In this document: in pieces, positions 34,401-45,400 of the stretch | Layout: each line of letters opens with the position of its first letter | Numbering within the stretch: the first letter of the stretch is position 1 | Assembly (NCBI GenBank): GCA_963556195.1 | Contig: OY744535.1 | Span: 90,596,449-90,660,448 of the forward strand | Direction: 5' to 3' | Length of the DNA stretch: 64,000 nt | Source: Sepiola atlantica | Taxonomy: Eukaryota; Mollusca; Cephalopoda; Sepiida; Sepiolidae | Position numbers and translations under genes: made by a program | The notes under the pieces: generated by a model | What the model was told of the DNA's origin: nothing | The model's database searches: none | What the model saw: only the letters and a program-made list of their open reading frames with translations

Positions 34401-34864
34401 AAACCTTCTATTTCAAGTTCAGCATCTCTGTGCGAATTTAACCAAGTTTCCGATAAGCCAATAAAAAGAGAATTGTCACTGTTAAGTTCATTTTTGATAA
34501 ACGGTACTTTGCTTGGAACGGTCTGAGGACAAAGACCTTGAATATTTACAAAAGCAAAGTTATTTAAGAGTGGTGAACTGGATTCACCAAATTCATTCTG
34601 GGTCGAGGGAATTCTTGATAGTCCACCAGATTTATTCTGGGCCGAGTGAGTTGTTGGCTCGGAATCATAAACATTGGTTGATGGATTTGATTGGGAACTT
34701 CGGCTGGCTGTTGCCACGTGAATTGCATTGGCATTCGAGGAGTTGGCACATCTTGTTGTTGGTTGTGTAGTGCGTTGATTTGATTCGACACCAACAACAT
34801 CCTCTGGTCGAAAGTGTGGAGGATTTCCGCCTTCAATAGGCGGATCACTTCTAAAAAATTGCAC
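31442..34864 (-). CDS. LINE ORF2: endonuclease plus reverse transcriptase
   Basis: Replication protein of a non-LTR retrotransposon, open for 1140 codons. Residues 1-100 are a Ser/Thr/Asn-rich linker. The AP-type endonuclease spans about 105-345 (FVNIQGL, SETWL, GGVALYV, YRQP, GGDFNLP), but its usual SDH motif reads S335-H336-H337. The RT spans about 620-850: LITPIHKGG, NYRPIALTSH, HLDFAKAFDKVDH (motif A), SGVPQGSVLGP (motif B) and SFADDT at 799-804 (motif C, both Asp present). A C-terminal domain follows (LEYCSVLWNPSSP, SLQRRRERYR). The layout fits the CR1/L2/Jockey superfamily. The first codon is GTG and the first Met lies inside the endonuclease, so translation probably enters from ORF1 by frameshift. 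The frame runs through the poly-A tract and stops in flanking DNA. Confidence 0.95.
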   Translation of the reverse strand: MQFFRSDPPIEGGNPPHFRPEDVVGVESNQRTTQPTTRCANSSNANAIHVATASRSSQSNPSTNVYDSEPTTHSAQNKSGGLSRIPSTQNEFGESSSPLLNNFAFVNIQGLCPQTVPSKVPFIKNELNSDNSLFIGLSETWLNSHRDAELEIEGFTLFRCDTSRKAKTRGRHTGGVALYVRDDIGCSCNVIFSHASECVQMLCLYSSYEDLAILVTYRQPDDSYHGHPSTPNDFSSPLNKVKHILSTINPAPDIIVGGDFNLPHVSWPDGQAIPGASNAERLMINSLNEFCNELFLSQHVLSPTHKDGNILDLVFTNNSDLIHESINVPLLQSTSHHSLIQLQTTYKVKYKSEVLNNRAPRTMFNALNFFSEEVDWTALSEELSHADWEDSLRDMGASAMLDTFYLIVYTACCKHVPLRKSECEKRTPKVVRYRHSLSKRRRKIKKRLLKVSSPAVISKLSKECLDIERKLQKSFADSNAFMEGKAVNSIKSNSKYFFSYVKKKSKVKTKVGPLVDQNGVLTGNSTEMAEILSKQYTDVFSKPMQSSQASHNRTFDISSILSTVTLTAADFELEIDELSPSAAAGPDGFPALLLKNCRAHLVHALVFLWTKSLEEEVVPSKLKNSLITPIHKGGSKSVAANYRPIALTSHLIKLFEKVIRKHIVRHMNENNLFNDSQHGMRSGRSCLSQLLEQFDTILSILDDGANADVVHLDFAKAFDKVDHKIVLQKIFDLGIRGSIFKWIESFLSNRLQTVMVDGATSKPQPVISGVPQGSVLGPIIFLILIGDIDEDIAMSIVRSFADDTRATKSVRSPEDAVLFQKDLDQIYKWTEDNNMELNDVKFELLRYGNNDQLKSEISYDTPSGKMINIKQEVKDLGVSMSSDCLFSNQINKVVEKAKNLIAWILRTFKTREYRAMVTLYKSLVIPVLEYCSVLWNPSSPRLIQKLEAIQWSFLRKIQADRNYWSCLKKTKMFSLQRRRERYRIIYIWKILEGKVPNINGHIQARDNERRGRHCIVPSLKTGGKIRTIFETSLPVQGSQLFNAMPRCIRDIKNAAVEQFKRLLMPTSLISRTNPKLSDTRRAGKPTPILSCTCKHMLVRFLCLTGSSHQPGRVEQPASLNTPVRSTRQKKKKNVLNSVFN
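31467..31482 (-). other. 3' poly-A tract of the LINE
   Basis: Sixteen T on the plus strand, an A tail on the element's strand, directly after the last element-derived codons (..STRQ). It encodes the Lys run near the end of the ORF2 frame. Confidence 0.85.
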
Positions 34865-35406
34865 GTATCTCTTCCATTCTCTCGAGGTGTGGATATAACT
34901 GGGGACGAATTCTCAACTGACTCCTGACTCGTGGTTGGGACGGAGTTGCGCTGTGAAATTTCCCTTGCTTGTTCATTCCTAGTCGAGATTGGTTGGCGTC
35001 TAGTACCCTTAACATGGTTGTAAGTGCATGATTCGTTCAGACACTCTCCTCTTCTAAGAGAATCCTTGCACATTTTCGGGTGAAAATCTTTACATGCTTT
35101 CCCAAGGTTACAGCCTCTTGGTTGGCGTGTCGCATACTTTGCATATTTCGGGCAGACCTTGGGGTGTTTAAATTTACATTCTCTTCCTTTAATACCATGT
35201 TTACAGTTCCCATTTCTGAAGAAACGACAAATTGATACGTTTTCCTTTGGCCGCTCGTTCCTGTCTGAATCATCAGTGACTGACTGTTCATTGACAGTGG
35301 TAGTAATGAGGGCCTCAGGTGGGGGCGCGCCATTGGAAGGAAGGTGATTGTTTACAGTGGGTGGAACAGATTCAGTCTCGGTGGCTTCAAATTCAAATAA
35401 TACACA
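34564..35406 (-). CDS. LINE ORF1 (partial), CCCH zinc knuckles
   Basis: Open for 280 codons from 35406 with no upstream Met; the first ATG is at 35073, after two zinc knuckles, so the 5' part is probably missing. It has three Cys/His motifs: C-x7-C-x8-C-x3-H (35229-35164), a looser C-x13-C-x5-C-x3-H, and C-x8-C-x4-C-x3-H ending at 35014. These are expected to bind RNA. A Ser/Thr/Gln-rich region and a helical stretch with spaced hydrophobics (LEVIRLLKAEILHTFDQRML) follow, then a Pro/Gln-rich tail. ORF1 binds template RNA in non-LTR elements generally. The last 301 nt overlap the ORF2 frame. Confidence 0.75.
   Translation of the reverse strand, partial: CVLFEFEATETESVPPTVNNHLPSNGAPPPEALITTTVNEQSVTDDSDRNERPKENVSICRFFRNGNCKHGIKGRECKFKHPKVCPKYAKYATRQPRGCNLGKACKDFHPKMCKDSLRRGECLNESCTYNHVKGTRRQPISTRNEQAREISQRNSVPTTSQESVENSSPVISTPRENGRDTCNFLEVIRLLKAEILHTFDQRMLLVSNQINALHNQQQDVPTPRMPMQFTWQQPAEVPNQIHQPMFMIPSQQLTRPRINLVDYQEFPRPRMNLVNPVHHS
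34827..34858 (-). promoter_or_regulatory. Putative -1 ribosomal frameshift signal
   Basis: On the minus strand the ORF1 codons AAT TTT TTA form the heptamer T TTT TTA (34858-34852). After an 8-nt spacer (GAAGTGAT) comes a hairpin CCGCC-TATTGAA-GGCGG (34843-34827). A slip of -1 after TTA continues AGA AGT GAT CCG, which is the ORF2 frame. Heptamer class, spacer length, GC-rich stem and target frame all agree with the established -1 frameshift layout. Confidence 0.7.
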
Positions 35407-35408
35407 TT

Positions 35409-36189
35409 AGAATTTAGTGAAGGTATATGTTAGTGGCCAAAAAAGGTAAGAAAAAAAGTAAAATAAAGAAATAAAAATGTGCGTATCTTCGCGTCGGTTG
35501 CATGTGGAAATATCGGGTCTTGCTTAGTACTCGTACCCTATGTAGGAGGAGAGTCACCTATTTTAGGTGGCGACCTTTCCATTTTCGTCAGTTAAGAGTG
35601 ACATGGAATTAATGTCGTATTTAGCTTTCACCTGTTCAAACTAGTTTTTTTGTCATTTTTCATATTTTTTAAAATTACCACATGCGCTTAAACAGTTTGA
35701 CATACGTGAAATTTATTATCTCATGGAAGTGGTTTAATAGAGTGTTATTCATGTAATAGTACTATATTAAGCCCGTTAATGTACTCCTGTAATTTTCTGC
35801 CTTGTTTGGTTGAATTTAAATCTCTTTGTAATTGAATGATTTTAATACTGTTTGTATTGTGGTTATGTAAATTGAATGGGCTAAGTTATCCTTGATCTCT
35901 TTTAGGGTGATTATTAAATCTTAGTGAAAAAGGTGTAGTATATGATGCTGTAATAAATACAACTGAGGTGAAGAGTTGTGAGATTTAATTACGAGTAAGA
36001 TCAAATGATGGAGGTATCCAAGTCAGATGTTTGCTTCGAAGTTTGACGCATTAATAGTTGGCTTAATGGTAAATGGATTGTCGTGTGTTGTTTGGTGACG
36101 GTCAAAAATAGAACAATAAATTTAAAGAGGTAATTGCTATGAAAAAACTGTTTAATAATTAATTGTTTATTCATCGCTTGCGAATATGT
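35409..36189. other. Unassigned AT-rich stretch
   Basis: No supported feature. Confidence 0.45.
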
Positions 36190-36350
36190 CTGTGATAATT
36201 ATGTTTTTTTTCGTGAGTCCGATCCTAGCTCTGGAGTATCTCCTGCATGTAGAACACCTGTGAGATGATTCTGTCGCAGAGGTTCTGACTGCTCTTTCTT
36301 TCCGAAAAGCACGTTTCCTCCGACGTTCCTCAATGCCTGCAGATTTAGCA
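36190..36350 (-). pseudogene. LINE C-terminal fragment
   Basis: A minus frame reads RCSTCRRYSRARIGL within ESSHRCSTCRRY. This resembles the C-x2-C-x-R-x-C-RSRIGL-type zinc-finger tail I recall from some non-LTR element polyproteins. Here the second half of the finger is altered and the frame is short. It ends about 80 bp from a TA tract. Confidence 0.45.
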
Positions 36351-36427
36351 ATCATTGTTCCGTTGTTCCGTTGCAGTACGCCAGAAACATCTGTTTTGTG
36401 CTAGTATTTCCCACGAGTCAGAATATA

Positions 36428-36429
<2 letters not shown>

Positions 36430-36489
<60 letters not shown>
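36430..36489. repeat. (TA)n microsatellite
   Basis: About 30 TA units. Confidence 0.98.
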
Positions 36490-36491
<2 letters not shown>

Positions 36492-36885
36492 ACGAGAACA
36501 CACTAGACATCTACACTCATGTGAACAACACATAATGGGTTTTAACAGTATGTCGTATATAGAATGCTGTTTGATAAACTAAGTTTAATAAATGTAGAAT
36601 AATACTTTGTACTATTTCAATTCTATATGCAGAGATACTTTGTAGTATTACTGATTTATTTTCTTGAATGTTGTCCTTTGTCCACATCGTAAGATTAACT
36701 CGCTTGTTTGGTGTTATATATCATCTAATTAATATTTCAAAATGTTTATCTAATTTTCAAGGCACTAGTTACATATTTGGTTGATTCTATTAGGGGTGTT
36801 GGAGTTTACTTAAACCGACCAGTCTCCCCCAAGTATAAAATTACTTTCTCTCAGTATCTCGACACTTTAGTTGTTTTATTTTAAA
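36490..36885. other. Unassigned AT-rich stretch
   Basis: Leads into the 90-bp satellite; no feature seen. Confidence 0.45.
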
Positions 36886-39409
36886 TTGGAGGTTTGAAAA
36901 AAAGAATGTGATTATAGTAATATTGTTTCCAGTTACGGAGAATATTTTAGTTACAATTATAATGCTTACCTTATATTGGAAGTTTGAAAAAAGGAATGTG
37001 ATTATAGTAACATTGTTTCCAGTTACGGAGAATATTTTAGTTCCAATTATAATGCTTACCTTATATTGGAAGTTTGAAAAAAGGAATGTGATTATAGTAA
37101 CATTGTTTCCAGTTACGGAGAATATTTTAGTTCCAATTACAATGCTTACCTTATATTGGAGGTTTGATAAAAGGAATGTGATTATAGTAACATTGTTTCC
37201 AGTTACGGAGAATATTTTAGTTCCAATTATAATGCTTACCTTATATTGGAGGTTGGAAAAAAGGAATGTGATTATAGTAACATTGTTTCCAGTTACGGAG
37301 AATATTTTAGTTCCAATTATAATGCTTACCTGATATTGGATGTTTGAAAAAAGGAATGTGATTATAGTAACATTGTTTCCAGTTACGGAGAATATTTTAG
37401 TTCCAATTATAATGCTTACCTTATATTGGAGGTTTGAAAAAAGGAATGTGATTTTAGTAATATTGTTTCCAGTTACGGCGAATATTTTAGTTCCAATTAT
37501 AATGCTTACCTTATATTGGAGGTTGGAAAAAAAGAATGTGATTATAGTAATATTGTTTCCAGTTACGGAGAATATTTTAGTTCCAATTATAATGCTTACC
37601 TTATATTGGAGGTTGGAAAAAAAGAATGTGATTATAGTAACATTGTTTCCAGTTACGGAGAATATTTTAGTTACAATTATAATGCTTACCTTATATTGGA
37701 GGTTGGAAAAAAAGAATGTGATTGTAGTACCATTGTTTCCAGTTACGGAGAATATTTTAGTTCCAATTATAATGCTTACCTTATATTGGAGGTTGGAAAA
37801 AAAGAATGTGATTATAGTAACATTGTTTCCAGTTACGGAGAATATTTTAGTTCCAATTATAATGCTTACCTTATATTGGAGGTTGGAAAAAAAGAATGTG
37901 ATTGTAGTACCATTGTTTCCAGTTACGGAGAATATTTTAGTTCCAATTATAATGCTTACCTTATATTGGAGGTTGGAAAAAAAGAATGTGATTATAGTAA
38001 CATTGTTTCCAGTTACGGAGAATATTTTAGTTCCAATTATAATGCTTACCTTATATTGGAGGTTGGAAAAAAAGAATGTGATTGTAGTACCATTGTTTCC
38101 AGTTACGGAGAATATTTTAGTTCCAATTATAATGCTTACCTTATATTGGAGGTTGGAAAAAAAGAATGTGATTATAGTAACATTGTTTCCAGTTACGGAG
38201 AATATTTTAGTTACAATTATAATGCTTACCTTATATTAGAGGTTTGAAAAAAGAGATGTAGTTATAGGAATATTGTTTCCAGTTACGGAAAATATTTTAG
38301 TTCCAATTATAATGCTTACCTTATATTGGAGGTTTGAAAAAAGGAATGTGATTATAGTGACATTGTTTCCAGTTACGGAGAATATTTTGATTCCAAATAT
38401 AATGCTTACCTTATATTGGAGGTTTGAAAAAAGGAATGTGATTATAGTAACATTGTTTCCAGTTACGGATAATATTTTTAGTTCCAATTATAATGCTTAC
38501 CTTATATTGGAGGTTTGAAAAAAGGAATGTGATTATAGTAACATTGTTTCCAGTTACAGAGAAGAATTTAGTTCCAATTATAATGCTTACCTTATATAGG
38601 AGGTTTGAAAAAAGAAATGTAGTTATAGTAATATTGTTTCCATTTACGGATAATATTTTAGTTCCAATTATAATGCTTACCTTATACTGAAGGTTTGGAA
38701 AAAGGGAATGTGATTATAGTAATATTGTTTCTAGTTACGGAGAATATTTCAGTTCCAATTATAATGCTTACCTTATATCTGAGGTTGGAAAAAAAGAATG
38801 TGATTATAGTAACATTGTTTCCAGTTACAGAGAATATTTTAGTTCCAATTATAATGCTTACCTAATATTGAAGGTTTGAAAAAAAGAACGTGATTATAGA
38901 AACATTGTTTCCAGTTACGGAGAATATTTTAGTTCCAATTATAATGCTTACCTTATATTGAAGGTTTAGAAAAAGGGAATGTGATTATAGTAATATTGTT
39001 TCCAGTAACGGAGAATATTTTAGTTCCAATTATACTGCTTACCTAATATTGAAGGTTTGAAAAAAAGAATGTAATTATAGAAACATTGTTTCCAGTTACG
39101 GAGAATATTTTAGTTCCAATTATAATGCTTACTTTATATTGGAGGTTAGAAAAAAGGAATGTGATTATAGTAACATTGTTTCCAGTTACGGAGAATATTT
39201 TAGTTCCAATTATAATGCTTACCTTATATTGGAGGTTGGAAAAATAGAATGTGATTATAGTAACATTGTTTCCAGTTACGGAGAAGAATTTAGTTCCAAT
39301 TATAATGCTTACCTTATATTGGAGGTTTGAAAAAAGAAATGTAGTTATAGTAATATTGTTATCAGATACGGAGAATATTTTAGTACCAATTATAATGCTT
39401 ACCTTATAT

Positions 39410-42400
39410 TGAAGGTTTGGAAAAAAGGGAATGTGATTATAGTAATATTGTTTCCAGTTACGGAGAATATTTTAGTTCCAATTATAATGCTTACCTTATA
39501 TTAGAGGGTTTAGAAAAATAGGAATGTGATTATAGTAATATTGTTTCCAGTTACGGAGAATATTTTAGTTCCAATTATAATGCTTACCTAATATTGAAGG
39601 TTTGAAAAAAAGAATGTGATTATAGAAACATTGGTTCCAGTTACGGAGAATATTTTAGTTCCAATTATAATGCTTACCTTATATTGGAGGTTGGAAAAAG
39701 ACAATGTGATTATAGTAACTTTGTTTCCAGTTACGGAGAATATTTTAGTTCCAATTATCATGCTTACCTAATATTGAAGGTGTGAAAAAAAGAATGTGAT
39801 TATAGAAACATTGTTTCGAGTTACGGAGAAGAATTTTGTTCCAATTATAATGCTTACCTTATATTAGAGGTTTAAAAAAAAGAATGTGATTATAGTAACT
39901 TTGTTTCAAGCTGCGGAGAATATTTTAGTTCTAATTATAATGCTTAGCCTGTATTGGAGGTTTGAAAAAAGGAATGTGATTATAGTAATATTGTTTCCAG
40001 TTACGGAGAAGATTTTAGTTCCAATTATAATGCTTACCTTATATTGGAGGTTGGAAAAAAAGAATGTAATTATAGAAACATTGTTTCCAGTTACGGAGAA
40101 TATTTTAGTTCCAATTATAATGCTTACCTTATATTGGATGTTGGAAAAAAAGAATGTGATTATAGTAATATTGTTTCCAGTTACGGAGAATATTTTAGTT
40201 CCAATTATAATGCTTACCTTATATTAGAGGTTGGAATAAAAGAATGTGATTATAGTAATATTGTTTCCAGTTACGGAGAATATTTTAGTTCCAATTATAA
40301 TGCTTAACTTATATTGGAGGTTGGAAAACAGGAATGTGATTATAGAAACATTGTTTCCAGTTACGGAGAATATTTTAGTTCCAATTATAATGCTGTCCTT
40401 TATATTGGAAGTTTGAAAAAAAGGAATGTTATTATAGTAACATTGTTTCCAGTTACGAAGAATATTTTAGTTCCAATTATAATGCTTACCTTATATTGGA
40501 AGTATGGAAAAAGGGAATGTGATTATAGTAATATTGTTTCCAGTTACGGAGAATATTTTAGTTCCAATTATAATGCTTACCTTATATTGGAGGTTGGAAA
40601 AAAAGAATGTGATTATAGTAATATTGTTTCGAGTTGCGGAGAATATTTTAGTTCCAATTATAATGCTTACCTTATGTTGGAGGTTGGAATAAAAGAATGT
40701 GATTATAGTAATATTGTTTCCAGTTACGGAGAATATTTAAGTTCCAATTATAATGCTTACCTTATATTGGAGGTTGGAAAAAAAAAATGTGATTATAGTA
40801 ATATTGTTTCCAGTTACGGAGAATATTTTAGTTTCAATTATAATGCTTACCTTATATTGGAGGTTTGAAAAAAACAATGTGATTATAGTAACATTGTTTC
40901 CAGTTACAGAGAATATTTTAGTTCCAATTATAATGCTTACCTTATATTGGAGGTTTGAAAAAAACAATGTGATTATAGTAACATTGTTTCCAGTTACGAA
41001 GAATATTTTAGTACCAATTATAATGCTTAACTTATATTGCAGGTTTGAAAAAAGGAATGTGATTATGGTAACATTGTTTCCAGTTACGGAGAATATTTTA
41101 GTTCCAATTATAATGCTTACCTTATATTGGAGGTTTTAAAAAAAGAATGTGATTATAGTAATATTGTTTCCAGTTACGGAGAATATTTTAGTTCCAATTA
41201 TAATGCTTACCTTATATTTGAGGTTGGAAAAAGACAATGTGATTATAGAAACATTGTTTCCAGTTACGGAGAATATTTTAGTTCCAATTATAATGCTTAC
41301 CTTATATTGGAGGTTGGAAAAATGGAATGTGATTATAGTAACATTGTTTCCAGTTACGGAGAATATTTTAGTTACAATTATAATGCTTACCTTATATTTG
41401 AGGTTTGAAACAAGGAATGTCATTATAGTAACATTGTTTCAAGTTACGGAGAATATTTTAGTTCCAATTATAATGCTTACCTTATATTGGAGGTTGGAAA
41501 AAAGGAATGTGATTATAGTAACATTGTTTCCAGTTACGGAGAATATTTTAGTTCCAATTATAATGCTTACCTGATATTGGATGTTTGAAAAAAGGAATGT
41601 GATTATAGTAACATTGTTTCCAGTTACGGAGAATATTTTAGTTCCAATTATAATGCTTACCTTATATTGGAGGTTTGAAAAAAGGAATGTGATTTTAGTA
41701 ATATTGTTTCCAGTTACGGAGAATATTTTAGTTCCAATTATAATGCTTACCTTATATTGGAGGTTGGAAAAAAAGAATGTGATTATAGTAATATTGTTTC
41801 CAGTTACGGAGAATATTTTAGTTCCAATTATAATGCTTACCTTATATTGGAGGTTGGAAAAAAAGAATGTGATTGTAGTACCATTGTTTCCAGTTACGGA
41901 GAATATTTTAGTTCCAATTATAATGCTTACCTTATATTGGAGGTTGGAAAAAAAGAATGTGATTATAGTAACATTGTTTCCAGTTACGGAGAATATTTTA
42001 GTTACAATTATAATGCTTACCTTATATTAGAGGTTTGAAAAAAGAGATGTAGTTATAGGAATATTGTTTCCATTTACGGAAAATATTTTAGTTCCAATTA
42101 TAATGCTTACCTTATATTGGAGGTTTGAAAAAAGGAATGTGATTATAGTGACATTGTTTCCAGTTACGGAGAATATTTTGATTCCAAATATAATGCTTAC
42201 CTTATATTGGAGGTTTGAAAAAAGGAATGTGATTATAGTAACATTGTTTCCAGTTACGGATAATATTTTTAGTTCCAATTATAATGCTTACCTTATATTG
42301 GAGGTTTGAAAAAAGGAATGTGATTATAGTAACATTGTTTCCAGTTACGGAGAATATTTTAGTTCCAATTATAATGCTTACCTTATATTGGAGGTTTGAA

Positions 42401-45400
42401 AAAAGAAATGTAGTTATAGTAATATTGTTTCCATTTACGGATAATATTTTAGTTCCAATTATAATGCTTACCTTATACTGAAGGTTTAGAAAAAGGGAAT
42501 GTGATTATAGTAACATTGTTTCCAGTTACAGAGAATATTTTAGTTCCAATTATAATGCTTACCTTATATTGGAGGTTTGAAAAAAGGAATGTGATTATAG
42601 TAATATTGTTTCCAGTTACGGAGAATATTTTAGTTCCAATTATAATGCTTACCTAATATTGAAGGTTTGAAAAAAAGAATGTAATTATAGAAACATTGTT
42701 TCCAGTTACGGAGAATATTTTAGTTCCAATTATAATGCTTACTTTATATTGGAGGTTAGAAAAAAAGAATGTGATTATAGTAACATTGTTTCCAGTTACG
42801 GAGAATAGTTTAGTTCCAATTATAATGCTTACCTTATATTGGAGGTTGGAAAAATAGAATGTGATTATAGTAACATTGTTTCCAGTTACGGAGAAGAATT
42901 TAGTTCCAATTATAATGCTTACCTTATATTGGAGGTTTGAAAAAAGAAATGTAGTTATAGTAATATTGTTATCAGATACGGAGAATATTTTAGTACCAAT
43001 TATAATGCTTACCTTATATTGAAGGTTGGAAAAAAAGAATGTGATTATAGTAATATTGTTTCGAGTTGCGGAGAATATTTTAGTTCCAATTATAATGCTT
43101 ACCTTATGTTGGAGGTTGGAATAAAAGAATGTGATTATAGTAATATTGTTTCCAGTTACGGAGAATATTTAAGTTCCAATTATAATGCTTACCTTATATT
43201 GGAGGTTGGAAAAAAAGAATGTGATTATAGTAATATTGTTTCCAGTTACGGAGAATATTTTAGTTTCAATTATAATGCTTACCTTATATTGGAGGTTTGA
43301 AAAAAACAATGTGATTATAGTAACATTGTTTCCAGTTACAGAGAATATTTTAGTTCCAATTATAATGCTTACCTTATATTGGAGGTTTGAAAAAAACAAT
43401 GTGATTATAGTTACATTGTTTCCAGTTACGAAGAATATTTTAGTTCCAATTATAATGCTTAACTTATATTGCAGGTTTCAAAAAAGGAATGTGATTATGG
43501 TAACATTGTTTCCAGTTACGGAGAATATTTTAGTTCCAATTATAATGCTTACCTTATATTGGAGGTTTTAAAAAAAGAATGTGATTATAGTAATATTGTT
43601 TCCAGTTACGGAGAATATTTTAGTTCCAATTATAATGCTTACCTTATATTTGAGGTTGGAAAAAGACAATGTGATTATAGAAACATTGTTTCCAGTTACG
43701 GAGAATATTTTAGTTCCAATTATAATGCTTACCTTATATTGGAGGTTGGAAAAAAGGAATGTGATTATAGTAACATTGTTTCCAGTTACGGAGAATATTT
43801 TAGTTACAATTATAATGCTTACCTTATATTTGAGGTTTGAAACAAGGAATGTCATTATAGTAACATTGTTTCAAGTTACGGAGAATATTTTAGTTCCAAT
43901 TATAATGCTTACCTTATATTGGAGGTTGGAAAAAAGGAATGTGATTATAGTAACATTGTTTCCAGTTACGGAGAATATTTTAGTTCCAATTATAATGCTT
44001 ACCTGATATTGGATGTTTGAAAAAAGGAATGTGATTATAGTAACATTGTTTCCAGTTACGGAGAATATTTTAGTTCCAATTATAATGCTTACCTTATATT
44101 GGAGGTTTGAAAAAAGGAATGTGATTTTAGTAATATTGTTTCCAGTTACGGAGAATATTTTAGTTCCAATTATAATGCTTACCTTATATTGGAGGTTGGA
44201 AAAAAAGAATGTGATTATAGTAATATTGTTTCCAGTTACGGAGAATATTTTAGTTCCAATTATAATGCTTACCTTATATTGGAGGTTGGAAAAAAAGAAT
44301 GTGATTGTAGTACCATTGTTTCCAGTTACGGAGAATATTTTAGTTCCAATTATAATGCTTACCTTATATTGGAGGTTGGAAAAAAAGAATGTGATTATAG
44401 TAACATTGTTTCCAGTTACGGAGAATATTTTAGTTACAATTATAATGCTTACCTTATATTAGAGGTTTGAAAAAAGAGATGTAGTTATAGGAATATTGTT
44501 TCCATTTACGGAAAATATTTTAGTTCCAATTATAATGCTTACCTTATATTGGAGGTTTGAAAAAAGGAATGTGATTATAGTGACATTGTTTCCAGTTACG
44601 GAGAATATTTTGATTCCAAATATAATGCTTACCTTATATTGGAGGTTTGAAAAAAGGAATGTGATTATAGTAACATTGTTTCCAGTTACGGATAATATTT
44701 TTAGTTCCAATTATAATGCTTACCTTATATTGGAGGTTTGAAAAAAGGAATGTGATTATAGTAACATTGTTTCCAGTTACGGAGAATATTTTAGTTCCAA
44801 TTATAATGCTTACCTTATATTGGAGGTTTGAAAAAAGAAATGTAGTTATAGTAATATTGTTTCCATTTACGGATAATATGTTAGTTCCAATTATAATGCT
44901 TACCTTATACTGAAGGTTTAGAAAAAGGGAATGTGATTATAGTAACATTGTTTCCAGTTACAGAGAATATTTTAGTTCCAATTATAATGCTTACCTTATA
45001 TTGGAGGTTTGAAAAAAGGAATGTGATTATAGTAATATTGTTTCCAGTTACGGAGAATATTTTAGTTCCAATTATAATGCTTACCTAATATTGAAGGTTT
45101 GAAAAAAAGAATGTAATTATAGAAACATTGTTTCCAGTTACGGAGAATATTTTAGTTCCAATTATAATGCTTACTTTATATTGGAGGTTAGAAAAAGGGA
45201 ATGTGATTATAGTAACATTGTTTCCAGTTACGGAGAATAGTTTAGTTCCAATTATAATGCTTACCTTATATTGGAGGTTGGAAAAATAGAATGTGATTAT
45301 AGTAACATTGTTTCCAGTTACGGAGAAGAATTTAGTTCCAATTATAATGCTTACCTTATATTGGAGGTTTGAAAAAAGAAATGTAGTTATAGTAATATTG

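Larger units (their letters stand above)
31464..35408 (-). mobile_element. Non-LTR retrotransposon, 5'-truncated, about 3.9 kb
   Basis: Minus-strand element with partial ORF1, complete RT and a 3' A tract (31467-31482). A possible target-site duplication, AGAATTAAGT (31454-31463) and AGAATTTAGT (35409-35418), differs at one position. If real, it sets the left end at the A tract and the right end at about 35408, exactly where the ORF1 frame becomes open. Such a short match in AT-rich DNA could be chance. The intact RT suggests a young insertion. Confidence 0.8.

Noticed and set aside
31554..34770. Plus-strand frames across the LINE
   Set aside because: Shadows of ORF2 on the minus strand.
34862..34864. 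Initiation of LINE ORF2 at the GTG where the 1140-codon frame begins
   Set aside because: The codon lies inside the ORF1 frame with no start context; a -1 frameshift a few codons later explains entry better.
35037..35333. Minus-strand frame of 98 codons overlapping ORF1
   Set aside because: It is a shadow of the CCCH-containing ORF1 frame, which carries the ordered Cys/His motifs.
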